DNA of 51,871 nucleotides from Gnetum montanum (taxonomy: Eukaryota; Streptophyta; Gnetopsida; Gnetales; Gnetaceae): NCBI GenBank assembly GCA_015680685.1, contig MNCI01029653.1:509622-561492 (forward strand). Direction: 5' to 3'. The translations under genes and the position numbers were made by a program. Positions 22,870 to 33,019 of the stretch are shown here, piece by piece; position 1 is the stretch's first letter; each line of letters begins with the position of its first letter. The notes below the pieces were generated by a model. The model was given only the letters and a program-made list of their open reading frames with translations. It was not told the DNA's origin and did no database searches.

Positions 22870-24060
22870 AATAATTGGAGAAAAAACATCGTTGTCCCCA
22901 TCTACAATAATAAAGAAGATGTGTAGGATTGTGCAAAGTATAGAGCAATCAAACTAATAAGCCATGCTATGAACCTTTGGGAGAGAGTCATAGATTAACA
23001 TCTCATACTTGAATAAACAATATCAAAAAATCAATTTAGATTTATGCTAAGAAGATCTACTATAGAGGCTATTTTCTTAATATAATAATTAATGGAGAAA
23101 TTTAGAAAGTATAGAGAAAATCTACACTTGAATGCTTAGAGATACTATTTGATAGACCTTGTTGAGGAAAAATATTCCTAATGAATATATTAAAGTGAGT
23201 CAAGACATGTATGAAGGAGCTACTACTAGATTAAAATAGCTTATAGAATCACATTTGATTTTCTAATCATATGAGGTTTACATCAAAGGTCTATAGCCCA
23301 TACTTTATTATTATTATTATGAATAAATTAACAAAAGGAAATATAAGATGAAATCCCTTAGCATGTGTTATTTGTCAATAATATTGATTTATGGATACAA
23401 CTTAGGAAAATATTGCTTCTAAAATGGAAAAATGAAGACATGCTCTAGTATCAAAAGGCTTAAAAGTCAATAGAAGTATGATAGAATACATGGAATATAA
23501 TTTCAAAGATAGCATTAACAGTGGTAAAATAGAGGTGAAAATTCGAGGCCAAGAAGTCACTCACTGCAAATAGTTTTGCTCCCTATGATCAATGCTCTAA
23601 TCCAAATGGTGAAACTGATAAAGATATAAGAAATAGGATTGACATTGGATGATCAAAATGGAGATAGGCTAGTGGTGTTCTATGTGATAAAAGAATCCTA
23701 ATAAAACTAAAAGGAAAATTTTTCATGACAATAAACATGCCTCCTATCTTATATGGTGTTGAATGTTGGGTAATACAAATAAGGCATAAACAATAAATCA
23801 ATGTGGCAAAAATCTAAATGCTTAGATGAATGTTGAATTTTACAAGGGGTAAATAATATCTTAGATGGTTTGAGTAGTGCAAAGAAGATTAGATAATAAG
23901 CCTAGTAAAAATGTTACTATATCACTCTAGGAAACCCACTTAAAAAAAGATAAAAAAAGACTTGAGAAAAATAATTGAAAATGATTTTAAAAAGTTGCAA
24001 ATAAGTAAAGATCTAGCTCTTCATAAAAGTGAATAATGAAGAACTTATGTAGCTAACCTC
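22870..24060 (+). mobile_element. Decayed RTE-type LINE (reverse transcriptase remnant)
   Basis: Conceptual plus-strand translation, allowing frameshifts and stops, gives segments typical of plant RTE-like reverse transcriptases: DCAKYRAIKL-type sequence, then LWERVID near 22975-23000, SKNQFRFM-type sequence and RSTIEAIFL at about 23025-23080, and EYIKVSQDMYEGATTR at about 23180-23230. Later come a GQEVTH segment (about 23550), sequence like W-K-R-GVLCDKRI-LKLKGKF (about 23650-23720) and LYGVECW-type sequence (about 23750-23770). This order follows the RT palm, thumb and C-terminal region of that clade. The catalytic DD motif could not be read and there are many stops, so it is a pseudogene. 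No endonuclease domain was found upstream. Confidence 0.65.
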
Positions 24061-24394
24061 ATTTTCTTTGGACAATTCTAGGATGATGAAGAAGAATGAA
24101 TTTAAGCCATATTTGGAAAATTATTAAAAAGAATGTTCTCAAAGATGCAAAACAAAGTATAAAAATAAACAAATATTTAAATCTATTAGAAAAACAGTAA
24201 AGGCGGCATGCATAGTGAAGTGGAATATATTCATGCGAATATTGATTAATATGATCACATCATATTTTGGTTGAAATTTAAAGATGAAATAATGTGTAAC
24301 ATGAGGACAAAGTAGGGGAAGCAGATATTGAAACCTCAAAATAATTATAATATAGGTAGACCCTAAGATATATAGTCCAATTAAAAATTTATAA

Positions 24395-24480
24395 CTTAGG
24401 ATTGTCTACCAAAATTGAACCCATAATTTGGAGATTTCAAACCAAGAGTCTTACCACTAGAATAACACCTCATTATTAAT
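24395..24480 (-). repeat. tRNA-derived SINE head
   Basis: On the minus strand the segment reads TCTAGTGGTAAGACTCTTGG followed about 30 bp later by GGGTTCAATT, matching the A-box and B-box spacing of tRNA-derived SINEs. It resembles the second promoter-like segment at 13317-13364. No body or tail was recognised. Confidence 0.45.
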
Positions 24481-24527
24481 ATAAGGACAAAGTAATTTGA
24501 TTGTTCCTACTACAAGTGGTAGAAGAT

Positions 24528-25799
24528 TGTTAGAATGCAATTTCCCATAATAATGTGAAATCATTGTTTGGGGGTAGGGGCAAGGGGAGGGTGGCAGGAA
24601 GGAAAGAAGGGGAGGAGGGAGGAAGGGATGTGGATAGATGTGTTAGATACCAAAAACATTAATAAGAAGGCAAAAAAAGAAAAAGAAGAAGAAAGCAAAA
24701 AGAAAATCAAAGAACATCACATGCTTAATCACTAAGTGGAAAGTGCCAAGAACATCATGGAAAGGAAAAACCTTCCAACTTTGAGTATGTTTACTAAAGT
24801 GTAAAGCTTTATAATAGATGCTTCAAAAAAGCAAAAGAGGAAAATCAATTACAAGTTGGAAGAATGATCCTAGAACTAACAACATTTACATTATTTTCAA
24901 TACCTGTGTTCAAACTTAAAATAGCAAAATGATTTGATATAGTAATAGAAAGCTTTCACAAAATACCAACTTTTGGAAGTAAGGTACAATAGTAAATGCT
25001 AGGACATATTGTCTATCATGATTAATCTTATGTCGACTCTGTTTGGTATTTGTTAAAGCTTGCTTGTTAACAAAACATTTCATTCGTAGGTAGATAGTAA
25101 CCCTAAGGGAAAATGTTTCTTATACATTATTTATCCATATTAATTAATACTTCCTGTAGTAAAAGTAAAAGATAATTATCATTAGTTCGTAATACATTTA
25201 AATAAAAGACATCTATTATAAGGATGAATTATTGTAACCTTCCTATGAAACTTAAGTCGTAAGGAAACTATTATGATGTGAGTGAAAATAAAAAGAAAAA
25301 GAGAAGAGAAATAAGGAAAAAATGTAAGAAGTAAAGGTATGATAACATGGACTTTGATGAATACACAAGCACCAAAGTCTAAATAGATCATGAAATAACA
25401 AATGAAGAGGTTAGGACATCATTGTAAACCAAACGTTTGATGGAATGATAAGAAATCTACCTACAAAGGAGTACAAGTTCTCAAAGAGATTTGTAAAGCA
25501 AGGATCAAATTTTCTAAAGAGAAAGAGAAGGTTCAAGTAGAAGTTGTAGAAGCTCGAAAGTACCTATAAAACCAAAAACAAGCTACAATGAGATGTAGTA
25601 GTTCATGGAAGAGTAGAGTTGGTAGAAGAAGACATAATCATTAACCAAAAGAATTAAGATCAACCATAACAAGTGTAAGATTTATAGTAAGACTTATATA
25701 ACAAGTACATCCTATGATTATATTGTAGTCAATAATTTGTCATAACAAGATTTTTAGATAATTGGAGTTACGTTAGAAATGTAAAATCAAATTCTAACA
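24528..25799 (+). repeat. Copia-like LTR, 1272 bp
   Basis: The repeat begins TGTTAGAATGC and ends ATTCTAACA, giving inverted termini (TGTTAGAAT / ATTCTAACA) with TG...CA ends. It is followed at once by an initiator-Met primer site. A purine-rich stretch lies at about 24573-24640 and a TTATATAAC TATA-like motif at about 25693. Only one LTR is present, so ends rest on the termini and the primer site. Confidence 0.7.
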
Positions 25800-26144
25800 T
25801 GGTATTAGAGCACAAGGGGTAATGGAAGAAAAACAAGATAGTTAACACTATAAAAGTAAAATTCGATTGAAAAAGGTTGTGTAGTTAAGGGATCTAATTA
25901 TTCTTAACCAACATGATGGTTGGAGAAGAAGATTATAACAATGGTAAATTTTCCAAAACACGAAGATTAGAGCATAAGATAAGAAGGTTTGTCACATCAT
26001 AAGAGGAATCAGGAGAGTTCATGAGCACATAATAAATTCAAAAACTACAATTAATAATGTTATTCAACAAATTACCTCTTACTAGGTAACAAATCAAAGA
26101 TTTAGCTTGGTTTCTAACAAAGTGTCTAGTTGCAAAGATCGATG
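25800..26144 (+). mobile_element. 5' internal remnant of a Copia-like element, truncated
   Basis: Positions 25800-25813 read TGGTATTAGAGCAC, one mismatch in the first 12 bases from the initiator-tRNA-Met primer site TGGTATCAGAGC common in plant Copia elements. About 330 bp of leader or early gag follow, including an ATG near 25943 in a broken frame. The sequence then switches to element X's truncated 3' LTR at about 26145. Superfamily assignment rests on the primer site and LTR form, since no pol domain is present. Confidence 0.55.
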
Positions 26145-27104
26145 CTTCATCAAAGTGTCTGCGTTTGTCGGGTTGGCTGCCATGGTGTACTGTTGGCTGC
26201 AGTGTTCTGGTGGGCTACAACTTTGCCTCTCTCTGGTTCACCAAAATGCCTTTGGGTCATCAACTCTTTGATTTTCCAACCCTAAAAACATTGAGGGTGA
26301 GGGTATTTATAGGCCTAGGGTTAGCACAAAATGCAAGATGGATGCCATATGGTAGAGGGAACAATTGGGACTATGCTGTCACCCAACTGCACTCTCCACT
26401 AAGCCAGTGGTGTTGTGCTCTACCAGACTTTGCAAGACTGCAAGACTATGACTATGCTGCCAACTACATGTGTGTGTCGAAAAGACTACAAGGCACTTGA
26501 AAAATGCAACTTGGAGACTATGCTCTCCACTATCTTGCATGGGGTCAAGCGTAGTTACAATTTTGGGGCTAAAAAGGAGATACAAAAAGAAGCATTTTCC
26601 TAACTACACTTGCCAAAGATGAGTTAGAGCTAAGTTGAGCACCGGTGCTACATTATAGAGGCCACTAGAGATTATTCTGGCTGACTATGCTTGACTACGC
26701 TCTAGACTAGGGGAGAGCGTAGTCCCACACTTAGAAAAAATTGCAAAAAATTGGTCTTCATGCGAACTATGCTCTCTATTGGAGGCTGACTACACTCTAG
26801 GGTAGTAGAGAGTGTAGTCCCAACACTTAGAAAAATTTGCAAAAATTGACTTTCATGATGACTACGCTCTCCATTAGAGGCTGACTATGCTCTAGGGCAG
26901 TGGAGAGTGTAGTTCCAACACTTAGACAAAATCTCAAAAATTGGCTTTTGTGCTAACTATGCTCTCCATGAGAGGCTGACTACACTCTTAGGTAGTGGAG
27001 AGCATAGTCCTAGCACTTAGAAAAATTTGTAGCAATTGGCTTTATGTTAACACTTAGAAAAATTTGTAGTCGGGATGTTGTAGTTCAGATTTGGTGGTGT
27101 TTCA
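26145..27104 (-). repeat. 3' LTR of element X, truncated
   Basis: It aligns with 42640-43521 over its full length: GGGTTGGC.GCCAT, CAACTCTTTGATTTTCCAA, GGTATTTATAG and the closing GGTGTTTCA. About 510 bp at the outer end are missing relative to the 5' LTR, where it meets Copia sequence. TATA box on the minus strand at about 26305-26315 (CTATAAATACC). U3 (26640-27060) carries repeated GGAGAGCRTAGTCC motifs. Confidence 0.7.
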
Positions 27105-27105
27105 T

Positions 27106-27119
27106 TAGCCCCTCTTTAT
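27106..27119 (-). other. Polypurine tract of element X
   Basis: On the minus strand, AATAAAGAGGGGCTAA directly precedes the LTR start TGAAACACC. Position and purine content fit a polypurine tract for plus-strand priming. Confidence 0.6.
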
Positions 27120-28105
27120 TGATGTCTAGAGTAGAAGCTTGAGAGACATTGACAAAGAATGGCAAAACACCACAGTAGACTTGACACCAACATCACTTTT
27201 TAATGTATGATCGAATGTAACTGCATCATGCTTAAGAGTGCTATAGATAGTGGCATGTTAGATGGTAGGTGAGAAGCGGGAGTAAAAGGTGTAGGTGATG
27301 TGTTGGGGATAAAAGGGGAGATGAGGTGCAAATAGGATGTTATGATGCAAGGACATCATGGCTGATGGTGACCATGGCACCAGAGTGGCTTATCCTTGAA
27401 AACGTTGATCTCTCGTCGGAGTGCTTGTGAGAGAGTTAAGGTGTAGGTTTAAGGCCAAGCTAGCTGAGAAATTGTTTTGCTACTGGGTTTCTTGGGAACA
27501 TGCTTCCCCATCCCCCCCCACCCACACACACACACACCCTTCCTTTTGTGGGGTGAGCCTTCCTTGGGCTCTATACATTACTAAATGCTCGTTGTGGAGT
27601 GAAATGCTTCCCGTCAAGTGAATTGCATGTTACTAGATGGGCTTCACTTCATCATTAACAAAATAGCATGATGTCTATATGATAAGTATTTCCTCCCCAG
27701 GATTACTTATGTTACATCCACCTAGGCTTTGACCAATCAATAGAGGCTTCCCACGGGACAACTCATGTTATGTCTACCTTGGAAAGCTTGATGTTTGATG
27801 AGATATGCAAAGAGGGTGCTGTGTGGTCACAACACGTGAGCATCAAAAGGGTTTGCCAACTTTGCTATGTGGAGAATGAAAGGGTATTTGGATATAGGAG
27901 TAGGGGTGAGTAGGCAATAATGGGATGAGGGGGATGTGCACTCTTGAAGGCTTAGCTAGTCCAATCATGTACATTGGAGTGATGTGGTGACTTGTTGTTG
28001 TGATGAGAGACATCTTTGCACAATGAACTGAGGCTTTGTCCTGCAAACACAACTTTGAGAAGACAAGAAAACCACACAAGACAAAAAATGTAGATAAATT
28101 GCATA
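27120..28105. other. 3' untranslated region of element X, no gene recognised
   Basis: No reading frame in this stretch resembles a known protein. A C-run and (CA)n tract lies at about 27509-27538. The segment lies between the polypurine tract and the first minisatellite. Confidence 0.4.
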
Positions 28106-28440
28106 GGGCAAAGATGCTGCAACTGCTCCAAAGGCTACACTCATTGCAAGTGCTCAAAAACCAACAAAATTATAGGGGCCAAGATGCTGCAAGTGCTCAA
28201 AAGGCTATGCCCATTGCAAGTGCTTGAAAGTAAGCAAAATTATGGAACACCAAGATGCTACAAGTGCTCCAAAGGCTACACCCATTGCAAGTGCTCAAAG
28301 GCTAGCAAAATTGCAGGGGGCCAAGATGCTGCAAGTGCTCCAAAGGCTATGCCAATTGCAAGTGCTCAAAAGCTAGCAAAATTGCAGGGGGCAAAGATGT
28401 TGCAAGTGCTCCAAAGGCGACACCCATTGCAAGTGCTCCG
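28106..28440. repeat. Minisatellite, about 4.7 units of 70-71 bp
   Basis: Units beginning near AAGATGCTGCAAGTGCTCC recur at 28111, 28181, 28252, 28323 and 28394, followed each time by AAAGGCTA and CCATTGCAAGTGCT. The period is not a multiple of three, yet the plus strand stays open from 28184 to 28576 because each of the three frames of the unit lacks stops. One frame gives a Cys-rich peptide (CYKCSKGYTHCKCSK). Probably non-coding. Confidence 0.8.
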
Positions 28441-28555
28441 TTTTGGGACTGCAACATGCTTACTCACATGGTGTAGAAGGGGGGCAAAGGTTATGCTCAC
28501 TCTCACTCACTCACTTGTAGAAGAATGGAAGGAATTATTAGTGGCTAACCACGAA

Positions 28556-29287
28556 CCTAGTTTAAGGTCTTGGTAGACTGTGGCCTTACTAGTTTAAGGT
28601 CCTAGCAGACTATGAGCCTACTTGGAAAACCATGCCCTTACTAGTTTAAGGTCCTAGTAGACCGTGAGCCCAGTTTAAGGTCCTGGAAGACCATGTTATG
28701 CTAGTTTATAATCCTAGTGGATTGTTGTGTGCTAGTTTAATATCATAGTAAATGTGCTATGCCACTTTAAAGTCATGAAGGACTACTAGTTTAAAGTCAT
28801 AGTAGCTGCATTGTGCTAGTTTAACATTGTGGCCCAAGGACGAGCTATGCCAGTTTAGCATCATAGTAAATGAATGCTATGCTAGTTTAACATCATAGCG
28901 AATGAATGCTATGCTAGTTTAACGTCATAGCAGATGAGCTATGCTAATTTAACATCATAGTGGATGAATGCTATGCTAGTTTAGCATCATAGTGGATCAG
29001 TTATGCCAGTTAAATGTCATAGGGGACAAATGCTTTGCCAATTTAACATCATAGCAGATGAGCTATGACAATTTAACATCGTAGTGGATGAATGCTATGC
29101 CAATTTAGCATCGTAGCAGATGAGCTGTGCCAGTTTAATGTCGTAGCGGACAAATGCTTTTCTAGTTTAACATCGTAGCAGATGAATTGTGTGTGTGTGC
29201 CAATTTAATGTTATAGCAGATGAATGATTTGCTATTTTAACATTGTAGCAGATGAGCTATAGCAGTTTAACATTGTAGCGGATGAAT
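28556..29287. repeat. Minisatellite, unit about 30-36 bp (CTAGTTTAACATCATAGC type)
   Basis: More than 20 diverged units contain CTAGTTTAA followed by a CATCATAG or CCTAGTAG segment and GATGAATGCTATG. It grades from a GGTCCTAG form at the left to a CATCATAG form at the right. The core matches the array at 38420-38935 and the inverted array at 49876-50303. It lies just downstream of integrase on the minus strand, a known site of hypervariable tandem repeats in Tat-type elements. Confidence 0.8.
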
Positions 29288-29389
29288 ACTCACCTTGTTT
29301 CATTGATGTGCGATGCTGCATGCTAGATATAGTATAGCTTCAAGTACAAATGGTTCACTAGATTGGAAAAATCATTTCCATCTTGATTA

Positions 29390-30290
29390 GCAAGCTTCAT
29401 TGTTGTAGGCCTTTGTGACCAAGAAAGGCCCTTCCTAGTTAGCTGAAAATTTATCCATGGGTTCACGAATGGCCTTGAGAACTAGGTCCCCTTTCTTGGT
29501 CAGGAGCTGATGTTGATTGTGATGGTGCTTCTACCGTTGCTTCTCTTGATACCATTTAATGCAATCAAGCATGTGCATGCACTCCTTCTCTATTGAGTTA
29601 AGGTCTATGATTCTCAACTTGTTGTTCTGACCTTTGTCAATGAAATCCAAGAGGATCACTCGAAGTGATGGAACCTGTAATTCAAGTGGAAAAATTGCTT
29701 CAAATTCATAAATGAGGCTGTAAGACATCATACCTATTGCTATTCAGTGTGTTTTGTGGTAGGCCCAAAGTGTGTAGACTAGTTGCTCATGCCATAATCA
29801 TTTACTGGTGCTTAGCATTTTCTTGAGAAGGTTGACAATGACCTTGTTGGTGGCCTTTGCTTGGCCATTTGTCTAAAGGTAGTATGGTGATGAAAAGGAG
29901 TGCTTGATGCCAAAGTGCTCATAAAAGGATTTGGTTTTGGTGCTGCTAAACTATAGCCTGTTATTTATTACTATGGTCATAGGTAAGCTGAAATGAGTCA
30001 CTATGTTATCTAACATAAATGTGCAAACTTGCTGCAATGTCATCTTCCTAAGGGAAATAGCTTCAACCCACTTAATGAAGTATTCCGTTGTGGTTATTAT
30101 GAAGCTATGGCCTACGAAAGACTTAGGCATTATGGGTCTGATGATGTCTAGGCCCCAACATTGAAACGACCATGTGATTTGCATTGTATGCAATTCAGTT
30201 GGTGGCATGTGCATTAAGTTGCCATGCTGTTGACAAATGTTGCATGTTTTAACCTTTGAGACACAATCATGCTACATGTAAGGCCAATAA
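29390..30290 (-). pseudogene. Integrase of element X, inactivated
   Basis: The minus strand encodes a remnant zinc-binding end (CNICQQHGNL, about 30215-30245), then the core: WSFQCWGLDIIRPIMPKS and GHSFIITTTEYFIKWVEA (about 30050-30180), LPMTIVINNRL (about 29950-29990) and NGQAKATNKV (about 29840-29868). A C-terminal part follows with GDLVLKAIREPMDKF (about 29445-29500). In intact Tat/Athila integrases the second acidic residue lies in an SDNG-like motif and the third in NGQAEATNK. Here they read NN and NGQAK, so two of three catalytic acidic residues are lost. Stops also interrupt the frame. Confidence 0.75.
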
Positions 30291-30739
30291 CAGCCTAGTC
30301 ATCTGATTTTTATTGCCATTTTCCTAGATGCTATGTGACCTCCAAATAGTCCTTGATGGACTTTCTCAATGATTACGTTTGCTTCGTTTTCACTTACGGA
30401 GGTTAGTAGTATGCCATTGTAGGATTTACGACATAATATGTTATCACCTATGATGATGTACTGCTACAAACGTTTGTGTACTACATCTTTTTAGAAAGTA
30501 GTTACGAAGGCTCACCCTATAGAAGGTATGCCTTGATGTTATTGTACCACTCTTCTACATGGGTGGTGCTAATTGCAACTATGGATGCATCTTTGATGGT
30601 TTTCATGACAGGTGTAGCACAACTCGCCATCAAGGTGGGCAATGCATTGAACACACTAGGTGAAATGCTAAGGGCTAACGTTGCTAGTGCTTTGGCAATG
30701 AAATTTTCATTTCAAGGAATATGTTGGACATAGGTAGTT

Positions 30740-31620
30740 GCGAAGTGTTGAAGTAGGTGCTTTGCCAGGTCACAATAAGGTTGCAAATGTTGTGCCTTGT
30801 AGGCATAAACCTTTGTTACCTGGTTGACCACTAATTATGAGTCACCTTGAATCACTATGTGTTGGATCCCTAGGTTGTGTGTTGCAAGGATGCCTCGAAG
30901 GAAACCTTCATACTCTGCCACGTTGTTGGTGCAAGAAAATGTGAAATGATATGTGAAGGGTCAGATCTCTCTAGAGGAAAATGTGATAATAGTAGCAGTG
31001 CTAACCCCTTGAGAGCTTGCAACTCCATTGAAATGTAGGAGTGCCTCATAGTTGTCAGGCACTTGGCTAATGCTACTAATGTGCTTGTTTAGGAATTTAG
31101 GGTCTATGGTCGCTTGATCATTTACGGGTGAAGTCGTGAGTTCTGCGACTATAGCTTGACCTTTTGTTGAGGCTTGCACAACATAATGTAGGTCAAAATT
31201 TGTTGTTATTGCTTGCCATAGTGCAATGTGACTACTTTCATAGATATTTGTAGTTATGGCTCAGAGTACGTTATTCTTGCAAATGATGTTAACTTGGCTA
31301 CGGAAGAGGTAATGCCTCCACTACTTCAATGAGAAGACTAGGGAGAGGAAATACTTCTCCACATCATTGTATCTCATTTCATGGACTACTAATGCATGGC
31401 TTTGGTAGTAGACTTGGACCTTTACACCATCATCTTACTTTTGGCAAAGCAAAGAAGTAATGGACGCATTTGAAGTGGCAAGGTAGATGTAAAAAGGCTT
31501 ATCTCTGTGCAGAGGGTGAACCATAGGAAGTTGTGCTAGCTCTTAATTAATGTTGTTAAATGCTTGTTGGCACTAAGTTTTTCACTTAAAGTGGGCTCCT
31601 TTCTTGAGAAAATGTTGCAT
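30740..31620 (-). pseudogene. RNase H and second (archaeal-like) RNase H of element X
   Basis: First the classical RNase H region reads ...KPFYIYLATSNASITSLL, YYQSHALVVHEMRYNDVEKY and WRHYLF (about 31300-31500 on the plus scale). A second RNase H then follows: LLHFNGVASSQGV (about 31010-31050), FSCTNNVAEYEGFLRGIL (about 30890-30945) and GDS*LVVNQV (about 30815-30845). The first Asp of the second domain, normally in FDGA, reads FNG here, and a stop follows GDS. Tandem RNase H domains are typical of Tat-lineage elements. Confidence 0.65.
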
Positions 31621-32570
31621 TGGTTATAACTTATCAGTTAACTGGGTGATAAACCTGCGTATGAATTATTGTCTACCCTACAACCCTCGTAACTCCTTAA
31701 GGTTAGTTAGCAGTGCTAAGTTGGTTATGACCTTAACCTTATCGAGGTCTATGCATATTCTTGCTTTGGATACTACAAAGACAAGCATCTAGCTCATTTT
31801 GATGCTAAAAACACACTTCTTGGGCTTTAACTTAAGCATGTGTTTTAGGCAACATTTAAGCACTAAGTCTAGATCATTTGCATGATTGTGGGCCACTTTG
31901 GACTTAACTGCAATGTCATCAATGTAGTCGTTGAGCAAACTTAGCATGAATTGCTAAAGATATATGTCATCGCACATTGATACATTGCTCCTACGTTCTT
32001 GAGTCCAAAGGAAATCATGGTATAGAAAAATGTACCCCAAAGGGTCATGAAGGTTGTACTGAGTTGATGCTCAAGGTTGATCCTAATTTGGCTATAGCCT
32101 AAGAACCTATCCATGAAGAACAACAAGGCTTGCTTGGCCATGGTATCAATTAGTTGTCTTTGATAGTTACCTTATTTAAGTCCTAGAAGTCTATGCAAAT
32201 GTGTATACTTCCATTTTTATTAGGCACAACTATGATGTTGGAGACCTAGTTTGCGTTGTCAATAGCCTAAATGAAGCTAGCTTTGTAAAGCTTGGTTATC
32301 TCATTACGAACTACCAACGCCACCTCATGTTGGACCTTATGTGCTTTCTAGTTAACTGGTTTAATGCAGGGATTAAGGATGATGTGATGTTGGATGAGCT
32401 ACGGATCTAGGCCCGACATGTCTTTATATGACCATGCGAACGCTTTGATGTTATCATTAAGTATTTTGGTAATTTCTTGAGCATACTGGGGTTCTAGTAA
32501 GGAGCTTAGTTTTAGCATTTTCACCTCGTCATTCGATGTAGCCATAGGGATCTTGACAAGGGGATCCTCT
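31621..32570 (-). pseudogene. Reverse transcriptase of element X
   Basis: The minus strand reads, in order: AFAWSYKDMSGLDP (about 32400-32445), HHIILNPCIKPVN, NWVSNIIVVPNKNG (about 32220-32270), ALLFFMDRFLGYSQIRI (about 32085-32135), GTFFYTMISFGLKNVGAMYQ (about 31980-32045), YIDDIAVKS (about 31905-31932) and LKPKKCVFSIKMS (about 31790-31830). These match the fingers, palm and thumb of Ty3/gypsy RT of the Tat/Athila group. The YIDD catalytic motif is kept, but several stops and at least one frameshift (about 32140-32165) break the frame. Confidence 0.78.
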
Positions 32571-33019
32571 GTGACGTCCCCTACCTTTAGATCAAGAGCC
32601 TTAACTAGATGGCTAGGCTAGTCTAGTGGTGCTTCTATGGATGCTATGTACTTATTATAGGCAATAGGCTAGAGGTTTAGGCAATGAGGGTCAGTGTATT
32701 ACTTAATCTCTCCATAAGGCCCTGTGAGGACCAAAGGCGAGATGATCTACTCTTGCGTGGTCATGTTGTGTTCCTACAAAAGTAAACCAAAAAATGTCAA
32801 GTGGCACCTATTTAACCCATATATTATGCACAAATGAAAGAAAGCAATCGAGTAAAGATTTGCCTAAGTATGCATATAAATAGCAATGAGAGGTAAACAT
32901 GTTGGTGGAAGTTTTAGGTCTTAGTAGACTGTGGGTGTGCCAAACATGAGATCTTGGGGAGGGTTAGCCATGCTCGAGAGTGAAATGAGCCCATGCATCA
33001 AGAGGGTAGTGAAAAATCA
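32571..33019 (-). pseudogene. N-terminal extension of the RT polyprotein, degraded
   Basis: The minus strand continues upstream of RT with KALDLKVGDVTEDPLVKIPM (about 32530-32600), a spacer type seen before RT in Tat elements, and LTGPYGEIK (about 32715-32745). Beyond about 32770 no similarity could be read. Confidence 0.4.

Noticed and set aside
24573-24640. GA-rich tract as a polypurine tract of an LTR element
   Set aside because: It is inside the Copia-like LTR, 45 bp from its start, not adjacent to the outside of an LTR end.
26165-26500. 111-codon plus-strand ORF
   Set aside because: It lies within the truncated LTR of X, antisense to it, and the frame is not conserved in the other LTR at 42660-43000.
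28556-29287. CRISPR-like array of regularly spaced repeats
   Set aside because: Units are contiguous diverged tandem repeats without unique spacers, in a plant retrotransposon.
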